Under the pieces are notes generated by a model that was given only the letters and a program-made list of their open reading frames with translations, had not been told where the DNA came from and made no database searches. Of a DNA stretch of 64,000 bases, positions 34,465 to 43,557 are shown one piece after another. Positions within the stretch are counted from its first letter, which is position 1; each line of letters opens with the position of its first letter. Source of the DNA: Corynebacterium matruchotii (lineage in GTDB: Bacteria > Actinomycetota > Actinomycetes > Mycobacteriales > Mycobacteriaceae); assembly GCF_011612265.2 (NCBI RefSeq), contig NZ_CP050134.2, positions 2,604,001 to 2,668,000 of the forward strand. Reading direction: 5' to 3'. The position numbers were made by a program, and so were the translations under genes.

Positions 34465-36059
34465 TGAGCGAACAAGACATGCTGCAAGACCTCTTGGGCG
34501 ACGAATACTTGCTCAACTGGGTGGTTGGTAACGGTGGCATGTCCACCGTGTGGCTTGCCGACGACATCGAGAACGAGCGCGAGGTAGCCGTCAAGGTACT
34601 CCGGCCGGAGTTTTCCGACAATGTGGAATTCCTCTCCAGGTTCCGCAATGAGGCCCTGGCCAGCGAAGACATCCGCAATGACAATGTGGTGGAAACCTAC
34701 AACTATAAGGAAGTCACCGACGATTCCGGCCGGACCTTCTGCTTCATTGTCATGGAGTTCATTCGGGGCGAATCCCTGGCGGATATGCTCATTAGGAAGG
34801 GGTCGCTCTTAGAACCCGATGCCCTGGACATTCTGGAACAGGCCGCCCACGGCCTGGCCGCCATCCACGAACGTGGCCTCGTCCACCGGGACATCAAGCC
34901 CGGCAACCTGCTCATCACCCAAAATGGCAAGGTGAAAATCACCGACTTTGGTATCGCCAAGGCCGCGGCCGCCGCCCCACTTACCCGCACCGGCATGGTG
35001 GTGGGCACCGCCCAATACGTGTCCCCGGAACAAGCCCAGGGGAAAGACGTCACCACCGCCACCGACGTGTATTCTCTGGGGGTGGTCGGCTACGAAATGT
35101 TGGCCGGCAAGCGGCCGTTCTCGGGGGATTCCTCAGTGTCGGTGGCCATTGCACACATCAACCAGGCCCCCCCGGCCCTCCCCACGTCGATTAGCGCCCC
35201 CACCCGGGAGCTCATCGGTATTGCACTCCGCAAGGAACCGGAACACCGGTACTCCGATGGGGCAGAGTTGGAAAAGGCCGTGGCAGCAGCCCGGTTAGGC
35301 AAACGGCCGCCGCAACCGGTGGGCGTCGCCACACCGTCGCAAAGCATGGAGGAAACCTCTGCCACCGCCCAAACCTCGCAAATACCGGCAACCGACGCCA
35401 CCACCATAGCGCCGCAGGAAACCACCGGGCCGCGCACGAATCCCCCCACTACCCCACCTGCGCGAGCCAATAATGTACCGGCGCGGGCGGCATCGGCAAC
35501 CATTGCGCCGCCCCGGAAACCTCGGCCGCATCCACAACCAGAACCGGAGGAGGAGTCGCGCACAACCGGGCTCATCACCGGGATTGGCATTTCGATAGTG
35601 CTGGCCATTGCGGTTATAGTCGGCATGTACTATTTCTCGGGCGGCAAATGGACGGGTAAACAACAGCCGAAAAGCTCATCGGTGGTGGCAACCACCACAT
35701 CATCAAGCCCACGGACCGTGACAGTTACCCAAGACACGCCCGTGCAACAGGCTCCCCAGGTTCCTGATAATTATACTAATAATAACCAGTACGAGGCACC
35801 ATCCCAACCAACTGTGCAGCACAATAATCAGTCCACGGTGGGAACCCCCTCATACCAACCCACCTATGCACAGCCGACGCCAACCCCCACAGTGGTTATT
35901 ACGGATCTCCCAACCGCAGTTCCCACTGCTGTACAACCACCAGTCGTCACCGAGCCGACAGCACAACCGGACCCGGGTGACGGTAACGGTGGTGGCGGCA
36001 ATGGCGGCGGCGGTGGTGGCGGCCAAAATAACCAAAATAATCCAGGAGCAAATCAGTGA
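34464..36059 (+). CDS. pknA: Ser/Thr protein kinase PknA
   Basis: 531 aa. Kinase domain residues ~15-280 with Lys in VAVKVLRPEF, catalytic HRDIKPGNL and DFGIAK, GTAQYVSPEQA at the activation segment. A Pro/Thr/Ala-rich linker leads to one membrane helix (TTGLITGIGISIVLAIAVIV) and a Gln/Asn/Pro/Thr-rich external tail closing with a glycine run. No PASTA domain, as is normal for PknA. It overlaps pknB by four bases. Phosphorylates division and cell-wall proteins. Confidence 0.93.
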   Translation: MSEQDMLQDLLGDEYLLNWVVGNGGMSTVWLADDIENEREVAVKVLRPEFSDNVEFLSRFRNEALASEDIRNDNVVETYNYKEVTDDSGRTFCFIVMEFIRGESLADMLIRKGSLLEPDALDILEQAAHGLAAIHERGLVHRDIKPGNLLITQNGKVKITDFGIAKAAAAAPLTRTGMVVGTAQYVSPEQAQGKDVTTATDVYSLGVVGYEMLAGKRPFSGDSSVSVAIAHINQAPPALPTSISAPTRELIGIALRKEPEHRYSDGAELEKAVAAARLGKRPPQPVGVATPSQSMEETSATAQTSQIPATDATTIAPQETTGPRTNPPTTPPARANNVPARAASATIAPPRKPRPHPQPEPEEESRTTGLITGIGISIVLAIAVIVGMYYFSGGKWTGKQQPKSSSVVATTTSSSPRTVTVTQDTPVQQAPQVPDNYTNNNQYEAPSQPTVQHNNQSTVGTPSYQPTYAQPTPTPTVVITDLPTAVPTAVQPPVVTEPTAQPDPGDGNGGGGNGGGGGGGQNNQNNPGANQ

Positions 36060-38314
36060 GTGAGCTAATTGCCAACCGCTACGAACTTGGGTCCGTAGTG
36101 GGTAGTGGCGGCATGTCGGTGGTGTACTCGGCCACCGACACGCTGTTAGGGCGCGAAGTCGCAGTGAAAATGCTGCGCAGCGAACTTGCTCGGGATGCAA
36201 ATTTCCGTGAGCGGTTCCGCCGGGAAGCCCAAAATGCCGGCCGGCTTAACCACCCCGCCATTGTTGCCATCTACGACACCGGGGAGACGCTTCACGACGG
36301 CCAAAGCACCCCCTATATTGTGATGGAGCTGGTCAAAGGCCGGAATCTGAAAGACATTGTGGCAGATGGGGGACCGCTCAGCCCAGACGAGGCCGCAACA
36401 ACACTCATCCCAGTGTGTGAGGCATTGCAGGTCAGCCACGACGCGGGAATTGTGCACCGGGACATCAAACCGGCAAATGTGATGATTACCAACACCGGCG
36501 TGGTGAAAATCATGGACTTCGGCATCGCCCGGGCCCTCGACGATGTAACCTCGCACATGACGCAAACATCGGCGGTGATCGGCACTGCCCAATATTTATC
36601 GCCGGAGCAGGCCAGGGGGAAGCCGGTGGATGGCCGGTCGGATCTTTACGCCCTGGGTTGTTTGATGTACGACATCATGGTGGGCCACCCACCATTTGAT
36701 GGGGATACCCCGTTCGCGGTGGCGTATCAGCATGTGCAGGAGGATCCCACACCCCCATCGGAATTCATTCCAGACCTTTCTCCCACCGCCGCATTAAACG
36801 TTGATGCGGTGGTGTTGACCGCCATGGCGAAACATCCCGGGGATCGGTATCAGACCGCCGTGGAAATGGCTGCCGACCTGCAGAGGTTAGAAAAAAACCT
36901 GGTGACAATGGCGGCACGGCAATACGTGGATCATGATCCCGAGGGGGCGGCAAGCCTGCCGGGTCCAGCCGGTATTGCGGCGGCGGAATTGGCCGCTGCT
37001 GGCGGGGCTGGGGCGGCCGGGTTAGCTGGCGCCGCCGGAGCTGCCGGTGCGGCTGGCGCTGCTGGGCTGGAGGCTGCTGGGTTTGCCGGCACCGGCGCTG
37101 GGGTCGGGGCTGGTGCCGCCGATGCAACGGAAACCACAGTGGTGCCTGCGGTGTCGGAGGAGTTTCCTCCGAGGCCGACACCACCAATGCAGTCGCGTAG
37201 GGCAGCGCATGCGGCACCGGCCGATCCGCGCATGTCCCCGAGCCGTACCCCGCAGGGTCGCGCCGCTGGTCAACATTCCGCGCATGCGGCCCAGGCTGGA
37301 CAGGTGCAGCGACACCGGCGGGCTGAGCTGGATGCGGATGATTATGATTCGTATGAGGATCGGCCGCGGAAGGGCCTGCGGATCGCGTTGATTGTGGTGG
37401 CGGTCTTGTCGCTGGGTGTCGCCGCAGCATTCGCCTATCAGTATTTTTCGCCAACGATTCTCCCGACAAAAAACAATGTGACGGTGCCGGATCTACGAAA
37501 CCAGACGAAGGAAGACGCCTTGGCTGCCCTGGAAAAGCTGGGGCTGAAAACCGAGGTGGTGAATGACGCCAGCGCGGATGTTCAGGAGGATCACGTGGTG
37601 GGCACGGATCCGACGGCGAATTCGACGGTGAAGAGCGGTTCCACGATCACGGTCACGGTGTCGTCGGGCCGGGAAAACACGTCGGTGCCGGACCTGTCGG
37701 GGAAGACCACTGCGGAAGCATCGGCAATTTTGAAGAAGAAGGGCTTGGACCTGGACCCGGTGGTTCGTGAGGGCTCATCTCCGAAGGTGGAGCGGGGCAA
37801 GATCATGGAGCAGAATCCGTCAGCTGGCACGCAGGTGTCGAAGGGTTCGAAGGTGACGATCACGGTTTCGACCGGCGAGGCCACCACCCGGGTTCCGGTG
37901 GTGACCGGCATGCAATGGTCACAGGCTGAGGGCAATTTGACCTCCCTGGGGTTCGAACCGGTGGTCGAGTTTGTTGACGGCTCGGAGCCGGATGGCACGG
38001 TGATTTCGGTTGATGGTGAGGGTACACAAATGCCCGCTAAGTCGAAGATCAATGTGAAGGTTTCCAACGGGTCGCTGATTCAAACGCCCAATCTGACGAA
38101 TATGACGGTGGATGCGGCATATTCGGCGCTGCAGGCGGCAGGTTGGAAGGGTAATCGGTCGCAAATTGTCTTGGGTGATCCGGTGAAGACCGGTGCGCTG
38201 GTCAATGGTGGTCGGATTGCACAGCAAACCCCGGCAGCTGGTTCGCCGGTGCGGAAAGATGGTACTGTGACAGTGCAATTGTGGGAGTTCGATATCACCG
38301 CTATTGGACGTTAA
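36056..38314 (+). CDS. pknB: PASTA-domain Ser/Thr protein kinase PknB
   Basis: 752 aa. Kinase domain 1-275 (GSGGMSVVY, VAVKMLR, HRDIKPANVM, DFGIAR, SPEQARGK). Residues ~308-360 are an unusual Ala/Gly run. A membrane helix (IALIVVAVLSLGVAAAFAY) is followed by four PASTA domains starting near VPDLRNQT, VPDLSGKT, VPVVTGMQ and TPNLTNMT, which sense muropeptides or lipid II outside. Last kinase of the operon; crgA follows after 21 bases. A key growth regulator in Mycobacteriales. Confidence 0.95.
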   Translation: MSELIANRYELGSVVGSGGMSVVYSATDTLLGREVAVKMLRSELARDANFRERFRREAQNAGRLNHPAIVAIYDTGETLHDGQSTPYIVMELVKGRNLKDIVADGGPLSPDEAATTLIPVCEALQVSHDAGIVHRDIKPANVMITNTGVVKIMDFGIARALDDVTSHMTQTSAVIGTAQYLSPEQARGKPVDGRSDLYALGCLMYDIMVGHPPFDGDTPFAVAYQHVQEDPTPPSEFIPDLSPTAALNVDAVVLTAMAKHPGDRYQTAVEMAADLQRLEKNLVTMAARQYVDHDPEGAASLPGPAGIAAAELAAAGGAGAAGLAGAAGAAGAAGAAGLEAAGFAGTGAGVGAGAADATETTVVPAVSEEFPPRPTPPMQSRRAAHAAPADPRMSPSRTPQGRAAGQHSAHAAQAGQVQRHRRAELDADDYDSYEDRPRKGLRIALIVVAVLSLGVAAAFAYQYFSPTILPTKNNVTVPDLRNQTKEDALAALEKLGLKTEVVNDASADVQEDHVVGTDPTANSTVKSGSTITVTVSSGRENTSVPDLSGKTTAEASAILKKKGLDLDPVVREGSSPKVERGKIMEQNPSAGTQVSKGSKVTITVSTGEATTRVPVVTGMQWSQAEGNLTSLGFEPVVEFVDGSEPDGTVISVDGEGTQMPAKSKINVKVSNGSLIQTPNLTNMTVDAAYSALQAAGWKGNRSQIVLGDPVKTGALVNGGRIAQQTPAAGSPVRKDGTVTVQLWEFDITAIGR

Positions 38315-38335
38315 GTTGAGAGAGGGTTAAGAGCT

Positions 38336-38602
38336 ATGCCTAAGTCAAAGATCGTGAAGGGGTCACTCCCGGTTTCTTCCACTACTACGAACCGCACGCC
38401 GGTGAAGATTAATTCTTCCGGCACCCCATTGTGGTACAAGATTATTATGTTTGGCCTGATGGCTGCGGGCTTGTTGTGGCTGATTGTGAACTATTTGGCT
38501 GGGCCCCAGATTCCGTTCATGTTGCAGCTGGGACCGTGGAATTACGGTATTGGGTTTGGCTTGTTTATTGTGGGCCTGCTCATGACCATGGGGTGGCGTT
38601 AG
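38336..38602 (+). CDS. crgA: cell division protein CrgA
   Basis: 88 aa with two membrane helices separated by a short [14 protein letters not shown] loop, and the family ending [14 protein letters not shown]. CrgA links FtsZ-ring proteins with PBPs at the septum. In many relatives crgA is a neighbour of pknB; here it reads in the same direction directly after it. Confidence 0.92.
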   Translation: MPKSKIVKGSLPVSSTTTNRTPVKINSSGTPLWYKIIMFGLMAAGLLWLIVNYLAGPQIPFMLQLGPWNYGIGFGLFIVGLLMTMGWR

Positions 38603-38834
38603 CCTCTAGCTTTACGACGCCCAAAGGTACCCACCACCAACTCAAGCCGCGCAACCCCGCCCCTGGTTTCGCGGCTTCATAATCGACCCCACCAGCATCA
38701 CATCTGATAGCTGTGAAACCCCTCCGCACCCAACCTTCTTGAAGTGTCGTTGGTTTTTTGGACGGGTGTTTTCCTTTCCCCTGGTAGAAGAATTCGTGTG
38801 ACAGGAAAGGAAACCGGCCCTGGGCCGGGTGGTT

Positions 38835-39320
38835 ATGGGTAAACTCACGCTCATCCAACGACAACAAGCAGTAGAATTATTCGAGCAAGGCTATGGGTAC
38901 GTTCTAGTATCTAGGATGCTGAAACTCAACCAATCCCAAGTAGAACTCTTAAGCCGTATGTGGCGTATCCATGGCAAACTATGCCTTATGCGGAGGAAAA
39001 ACAAACACTACCCATTCGAAACGAAAAAAGAAGTCGTAACCCGGTACCTACAAGGCGATAACCCTATCGAGCTAGCGAAACAATACAACATCAGCTCGGA
39101 CAGGCTGATCCGTATATGGGTGAAGAAATGGAAAATTAGTGGGGACGTGGCCCTACGACCCCGGATGAAAGGATACCCACCGGCCGGGGATACTAACATG
39201 CCTTTGACCGAGGTAGAAAAACTCCAACGCGATAACTACTACCTACAAATGCAGGTTGATGTCCTAAAAAAACTCAAGGCCTTAAGAGAGAATCCACCAA
39301 GCGCGAACTCACCTATATAG
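38835..39320 (+). CDS. IS3-family transposase OrfA
   Basis: 161 aa. Two helix-turn-helix units (LIQRQQAVELFEQGYGYVLV; KKEVVTRYLQGDNPIELAKQYNIS then RIWVKKWK) and a C-terminal leucine-zipper-like coiled coil (VEKLQRDNYYLQMQVDVLKKL). Binds the element ends. The slippery heptamer A-AAA-AAA (39266-39272) lies in its last part in exact -1 phase, allowing an OrfAB fusion. Confidence 0.9.
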   Translation: MGKLTLIQRQQAVELFEQGYGYVLVSRMLKLNQSQVELLSRMWRIHGKLCLMRRKNKHYPFETKKEVVTRYLQGDNPIELAKQYNISSDRLIRIWVKKWKISGDVALRPRMKGYPPAGDTNMPLTEVEKLQRDNYYLQMQVDVLKKLKALRENPPSANSPI

Positions 39321-40159
39321 TGGCATCTCTTAAGGCAAACTACCGGCTTGATACGCTCCTTACCCTGGTAGGGCTTGCTAGGTCTACCTACTACTACCAT
39401 CTGAAAAAGATACGAGAACACTATGACAAACACGCTAGATTGAAACAAGAAATCTTCCGGTTGTTCCACGAGCACCATAAAGTATATGGGTGCCGCAGGA
39501 TCAGGCTTGCGCTTTTGAACCGCGGCTGGGTGGTATCGAAAAACTTGGTGCATACCCTGATGCGGTCTATGGGGTTGCGGTGTGTGATCAGACGCAGGAA
39601 ATACCAGTCTTACCGGGGTCGGGTAGGAAAGATCGCCGGGAATGTTCTTGGCAGGTGTTTCACACCAGCTAGGCCGAATAAAGCATGGGTGACGGATGTG
39701 ACAATGTTCCAGGTGGCGGGGAAGCGAGTGTATTTATCGCCGGTTATGGATTTGTATGACCGTAGTATTATCGGGTATTCCACATCGCTAACTTCTACGG
39801 TTGAGTTTGCGGTGACGAGTTTGAAACAAGCGTTTACTCAGGCGGGGTGCCCTCATGGGGTGGTGGTGCATTCGGATCAGGGTTATCACTACCAGCATGA
39901 GTCCTGGCGTGGGGTGCTTGACATGTTTGGTGGTATCCAGTCGATGTCGCGGAAAGGTAATTGTTGGGATAACGCGGTGATGGAAAACTTTTTCGGCCAT
40001 ATGAAAGCGGAAATGTTCCATGGGCGGTGTTTCACCAGTACAGATGAGTTAATCACTGCTATTCGTGAATACATTACTTGGTATAACATGACAAGGCTGC
40101 AAGGAGTACTCGGTGGGCGTACCCCGATCCATGCTAGGTATCAAGCACTCGTGGTATAA
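39260..40159 (+). CDS. IS3-family transposase OrfB (made by -1 frameshift)
   Basis: The frame is open from 39260 and joins OrfA by slippage at the A7 run; the first free start would be GTG 39320 (279 aa). HTH_21 segment (FHEHHKVYGCRRIRLALLNRG) and an rve integrase core with the DDE triad: Asp in WVTDVTMF, Asp in HSDQGYHY, Glu in ENFFGHMKAEM, followed by the typical YITWYNMTRLQGVLGGRTP. Complete and apparently functional. Confidence 0.92.
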   Translation, partial: CPKKTQGLKRESTKRELTYIVASLKANYRLDTLLTLVGLARSTYYYHLKKIREHYDKHARLKQEIFRLFHEHHKVYGCRRIRLALLNRGWVVSKNLVHTLMRSMGLRCVIRRRKYQSYRGRVGKIAGNVLGRCFTPARPNKAWVTDVTMFQVAGKRVYLSPVMDLYDRSIIGYSTSLTSTVEFAVTSLKQAFTQAGCPHGVVVHSDQGYHYQHESWRGVLDMFGGIQSMSRKGNCWDNAVMENFFGHMKAEMFHGRCFTSTDELITAIREYITWYNMTRLQGVLGGRTPIHARYQALVV

Positions 40160-40289
40160 ATAACCCAAACGGATAGGAAAACAACAATCCAAAAAACCAC
40201 GACAGTTCATCTGAGTCTCTTCAAACCCGGTTTCGCAGCTATCAATCCTGCTATCACACTAAACCCGGGGGCCACACACAGCCCAAAAC

Positions 40290-40740
40290 CAGCACATCTG
40301 ATAGCGTACAAACCCCTCTCCGAGCCGTGTTTCCTGCCCTCCTGGACGCGGTTTGTACGCTATCAAATATGCAGCGAGGTTTCTGGTTGGTTGCAATCGG
40401 CAAAACCGGGGGATTTCGGGCCGATTTACATGCTTACACTCCCGATAGAAGACCCGATAGCTGCGTAACCATTGCGGTTTCCAACCAACTTGGCGACCTG
40501 GACCCGCACGCATCCCAAAACCAGCACATCTGATAGCTGCGAACCCCTCCCAGGAGCAGCCAAATGCGGGGCGTCAACAGGGTTTCGCGGCTATCAGATG
40601 TGCTAGCGCGTGGGGAATATGATTGAGGGGCTCGTGGCATGCCGTCCACCCCAGGTAGCGGTTTTGATAGCGTACAAACCGTGTTTCAGGGGTCTGGGAG
40701 GCTGGGGGCGGAGAGGGTTTCGCAGCTATCAAACGTGATA
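40290..40740. repeat. type-A inverted repeats with variant arms downstream of crgA
   Basis: 40290-40374 has both arms changed together (TGATAGCGTACAAACC and GGTTTGTACGCTATCA); 40450-40470 is a fragment; 40521-40604 is standard; 40655-40740 is a hybrid, with the GTAC-type left arm and the standard CGCAGCTATC right arm. With the split copy they fill the gap between the convergent crgA and rhomboid genes. No ORF is supported here. Confidence 0.75.
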
Positions 40741-40780
40741 CCGGCATGGGGGGGCGTGGAGGTGTGGGAGTGTGGGGATG

Positions 40781-41413
40781 CTAGGCAGGGAGGAGGGTCA
40801 GTCCCAGGGCTGCCGCGCCAACGGTCAGGACCGCTATCCACTGCACTACCTTGCGTTGGGGCCAGATCGTTGCAGGGATGAGGAAAACCCCGGCGCAAAG
40901 CCCACCGAGGTGGCCCCACAGGCTGATTCCGGGGGCGAGAAGGCTGTAGGCCAGGTTGACGGCAATGAGGATGATGGGGGCACGCAGGTCGGAACGGCGT
41001 CGAAAAGCGATGCCGACGAGCAGGGCCATGAAGGAGTACAGCACGCCGGAAACCCCGGCAACAACGGAGTTGGGGTGGAAGTGGACGATGGCGGCGTCGG
41101 CACCCAGGCCGCTGACGAGGAATACCGCGGCGTACAGCCAGGGGTCGCGCAGGGACATTTCGATCTCGCGGCCAAGCAACAGCAGCATAATCGTGTTCAT
41201 AGCCAGGTGGGCGGCACCAAAATGCATAAACATATTGCCCACGATGGACACGGGGGTCAGCTGCTGTGGATAGAGCAATAATTGCTCACCCAATGATGAA
41301 TCAGCATTGTTGGCAAGCGAACCAGCCTGCGCGGCAGTGGCCAACCAAATAATCACCATGACCAAGGAGAAGGCCATGGTGACGGGGGCTTGGCGTGCGT
41401 AGTTGTGGATCAT
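40781..41413 (-). CDS. rhomboid-family intramembrane serine protease
   Basis: 210 aa, six hydrophobic segments. Catalytic pair: Ser in GVSGVLYSFMAL and His in SLWGHLGGLCAG; the oxyanion/structural HLAMNTIML segment precedes them. Cleaves membrane proteins within the bilayer; its targets are unknown. In C. glutamicum a rhomboid gene also sits beside ppiA in this region, supporting the chromosomal placement. Confidence 0.85.
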   Translation of the reverse strand: MIHNYARQAPVTMAFSLVMVIIWLATAAQAGSLANNADSSLGEQLLLYPQQLTPVSIVGNMFMHFGAAHLAMNTIMLLLLGREIEMSLRDPWLYAAVFLVSGLGADAAIVHFHPNSVVAGVSGVLYSFMALLVGIAFRRRSDLRAPIILIAVNLAYSLLAPGISLWGHLGGLCAGVFLIPATIWPQRKVVQWIAVLTVGAAALGLTLLPA

Positions 41414-41458
41414 GCTATGTCACACTACCGCCGAAACCCGGAAAACTGTGCAGAGAAG

Positions 41459-41983
41459 CTACTTGGTTACTTCAATGGATTTAATCACCACAGGATCGAG
41501 CGGCACATCGCCGGGGCCGGTAGCAGTCTTGGAGATTTCCAGCACCACTTTTTGAGACTCGGGGTCGGTGACCTCACCGAAAATGGTGTGGTGGTTGGTC
41601 AGGTGGGGGGTGGGGGCAACGGTGATGAAGAATTGAGAACCGTTGGTGCCGGGACCAGCATTAGCCATGGCAAACAGGAACGGGCGATCGAAAACCAGTT
41701 CGGGGTGGAATTCGTCGGCGAATTGGTAGCCGGGGCCGCCTCGACCGGTGCCGGTGGGGTCACCACCTTGGATCATAAAACCATCAATGACCCGGTGGAA
41801 TACGGCGCCGTCGTAGAAGGGACCGTCGGTGGTGCCGGAGGCATTGGGGGTTTTGTAGGGTGCAGTGCCATCAGCGAGGGTGACAAAGTTTTCGACGGTT
41901 TTCGGTGCGTGGTTCCCAAAGAGGTCGATTTTAATGTCACCATGGTTGGTGTGCATGATTGCAGTTGAAGTCTTTAAACTCAT
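41459..41983 (-). CDS. ppiA: peptidyl-prolyl cis-trans isomerase (cyclophilin)
   Basis: 174 aa from the ATG at 41983, chosen because MSLKTSTAIMHTNHGDI matches the usual corynebacterial start. Cyclophilin motifs: FGNHAPKTVENFVTLADG, FHRVIDGFMIQGGDPTGTG (catalytic Arg), GTNGSQFFITV, and HTIFGEV. Soluble cytoplasmic folding helper. Confidence 0.92.
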   Translation of the reverse strand: MSLKTSTAIMHTNHGDIKIDLFGNHAPKTVENFVTLADGTAPYKTPNASGTTDGPFYDGAVFHRVIDGFMIQGGDPTGTGRGGPGYQFADEFHPELVFDRPFLFAMANAGPGTNGSQFFITVAPTPHLTNHHTIFGEVTDPESQKVVLEISKTATGPGDVPLDPVVIKSIEVTK

Positions 41984-42062
41984 GCAGCCCATCATAGGCA
42001 CGAATCGCAGAACATCGCTAGGCTTGATAAAAATATCGTCTTAAATCCTCCAAGGAGTCATC

Positions 42063-42722
42063 ATGAATCTTTCTACCCTCCGAACTACTACCCGCATGGC
42101 CCGGCGCGCCTATGGCAGTTACGCTGATTACCGTAACCGTAAGGCGCAGCAGGCGTATGAGGCCCTGGTTGAGGCCGCTAATAAGGCTGATGTGCATGAG
42201 CTTATCGACGAGTCCCAGAAGCGGTTTAATACGTTGTCGGAAAAAGCCCTCGATCGTATTGAGGCCGCCCGGAAGGACATCAATGTTGAGGGTGCTGTGG
42301 AGAAGGCTTCGGAGAAGTTTGCGGAGCTGACCGAGTTGGGGAAGAAAAAGACTCGGAAGGAGCGGAAGGCTCTGAAGAAGTCGGCTCGGAAGGCGGAGCG
42401 GAAGGTGAATGCGAAGTTTGCTCGCCGGAAGCGGGGCCGGAAGTTTGTGAAGTTCACGGTGCTGACGGCCATTGGTTTTGGTGTGGGTGCCGCGGTTTAT
42501 TATGTGTTGTGGCCGAAGTCTGCCCCAGAGGGGTATGGTACGCAGCCGCCGACCGTGGGTGAGTATGAGGGGTCGGAGGGTTCCGAGGCTGAGGCGCAAG
42601 CGAAGCCGGCTTCGCCTTCCTCGCCAGCTTCGCCGGAGGTTGGTGTGAGTGCCGCCGAACGGGATGATGAGTTGTTGGATGCGCTTGAGGAGCAGCTCAA
42701 GGATCATAAGTCGAACGACTAG
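42063..42722 (+). CDS. hypothetical membrane-anchored coiled-coil protein
   Basis: 219 aa. A long Lys/Glu-rich helical part (YADYRNRKAQQAYEALVEAA, SEKFAELTELGKKKTRKERKA) leads to one membrane segment (FVKFTVLTAIGFGVGAAVYYVLW) and an acidic Pro/Ser-rich tail. Layout is like YtxH-type proteins, though the TM is central. The ATG follows CCAAGGAG. Conserved near ppiA in corynebacteria as far as I recall; function unknown. Confidence 0.6.
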   Translation: MNLSTLRTTTRMARRAYGSYADYRNRKAQQAYEALVEAANKADVHELIDESQKRFNTLSEKALDRIEAARKDINVEGAVEKASEKFAELTELGKKKTRKERKALKKSARKAERKVNAKFARRKRGRKFVKFTVLTAIGFGVGAAVYYVLWPKSAPEGYGTQPPTVGEYEGSEGSEAEAQAKPASPSSPASPEVGVSAAERDDELLDALEEQLKDHKSND

Positions 42723-42728
42723 GGGTAT

Positions 42729-42761
42729 CCCCTGGGGTTGCTGGGTTTGCAGCCCCAGGGG
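42729..42761. terminator. bidirectional hairpin between convergent genes
   Basis: CCCCTGGGG-TTG-CTG ... CAG-CCCCAGGGG: a 12-bp stem with a small bulge between two convergent stops. A weak T-run (TTAGTTTG) follows on the plus strand. Confidence 0.6.
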
Positions 42762-42781
42762 TTAGTTTGAGGGTTGTTGGG

Positions 42782-43540
42782 TTATTCCCACAGCTCGTGG
42801 CTTAGGGCTTCGAGTTCGCTGCCGCCGGCCATTTGTTGGGTGAGTGCCGCCAGGGATACTTCGTCCCGGTCGGCGTCGAGTACTTGCCGCCCCAGGTTGA
42901 GGATGGTGAAGTGGTCGCCGACCAGGTAGGCGTGGTGGGGATTGTGGGTGATGAGTACCACGCCCACACCGCGTTCTCGGGCGGCGGCAATGAAGCGCAG
43001 CACCATGCCGGATTGTTTCACGCCGAGGGCCGCGGTGGGTTCATCGAGGACGATGACGCGGGCGCCGAAGTGGACGGCGCGGGCGATGGAGACGACTTGG
43101 CGTTGGCCGCCGGAGAGTTGGCCGACTTCCACATCAACGTTGGGCAGGTCGATGCCCATGTCGTGCAGCTGGTTGCTGGTGATGGTTTTCATTTCTTCGT
43201 CTCGGAGCAGGCCGAGGCTGGTGGTGAGTTCGTTACCAAGGAAGAAATTGCGCCACACGGACATTTGGTCAACAACGGCCAGGGTTTGGTACACGGTGGC
43301 GATGCCGGCGTTAAGGGCGTCGCGGGGGCTGCCGAATACCGTGGGTTTGTTGTCGACCAAGATTTTGCCGGAGGTTGGGGGGTGGAGTCCGGCAAGGGTT
43401 TTAATGAGGGTGGATTTGCCGGCACCGTTGTCGCCGAGAACACAGGTGACTGTGCCTTCGTCGACGGTGAGGTTGACTCCGTTGAGAGCGGTGAAGGCGC
43501 CGTAGGTTTTGGTGATATCGCGTAGTTCGATAATGCTCAT
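42782..43540 (-). CDS. sugar ABC transporter ATP-binding protein (single-domain, FrcA-like)
   Basis: 252 aa. Walker A GDNGAGKST, signature LSGGQRQVVSIARAV, Walker B VIVLDEPTAALG, switch His in LITHNPHHAYLVGD. Carbohydrate-uptake type 2 (RbsA/XylG family), but with one nucleotide domain, as in fructose-type FrcA. Last gene of a binding protein - permease - ATPase operon. Confidence 0.85.
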   Translation of the reverse strand: MSIIELRDITKTYGAFTALNGVNLTVDEGTVTCVLGDNGAGKSTLIKTLAGLHPPTSGKILVDNKPTVFGSPRDALNAGIATVYQTLAVVDQMSVWRNFFLGNELTTSLGLLRDEEMKTITSNQLHDMGIDLPNVDVEVGQLSGGQRQVVSIARAVHFGARVIVLDEPTAALGVKQSGMVLRFIAAARERGVGVVLITHNPHHAYLVGDHFTILNLGRQVLDADRDEVSLAALTQQMAGGSELEALSHELWE

Positions 43541-43557
43541 GACGTTGTACCCTTCCC

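Larger units (their letters stand above)
38740..40209 (+). mobile_element. intact IS3-family (IS150-like) insertion sequence
   Basis: 1470 bp with imperfect ~35-bp terminal inverted repeats: left begins TGAAGTGTCGTTGGTTTTTT at 38740, right (complement) begins TGAACTGTCGTGGTTTTTT from 40209. A 3-bp target duplication TCT flanks it (38737-38739 and 40210-40212), as expected for IS3 elements. It carries orfA and orfB with a -1 frameshift signal. The intact ends and genes suggest recent and possibly active transposition. Confidence 0.85.
38693..40252. repeat. type-A inverted repeat split by the IS3 element
   Basis: The left part (38693-38739: CAGCATCACATC-TGATAGCTGTGAAACC) and right part (40213-40252: GGTTTCGCAGCTATC at 40229-40243, then CTGCT) form one ordinary ~85-90 bp type-A repeat once the insertion and one TCT are removed. 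The IS landed in the variable middle. Confidence 0.75.
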
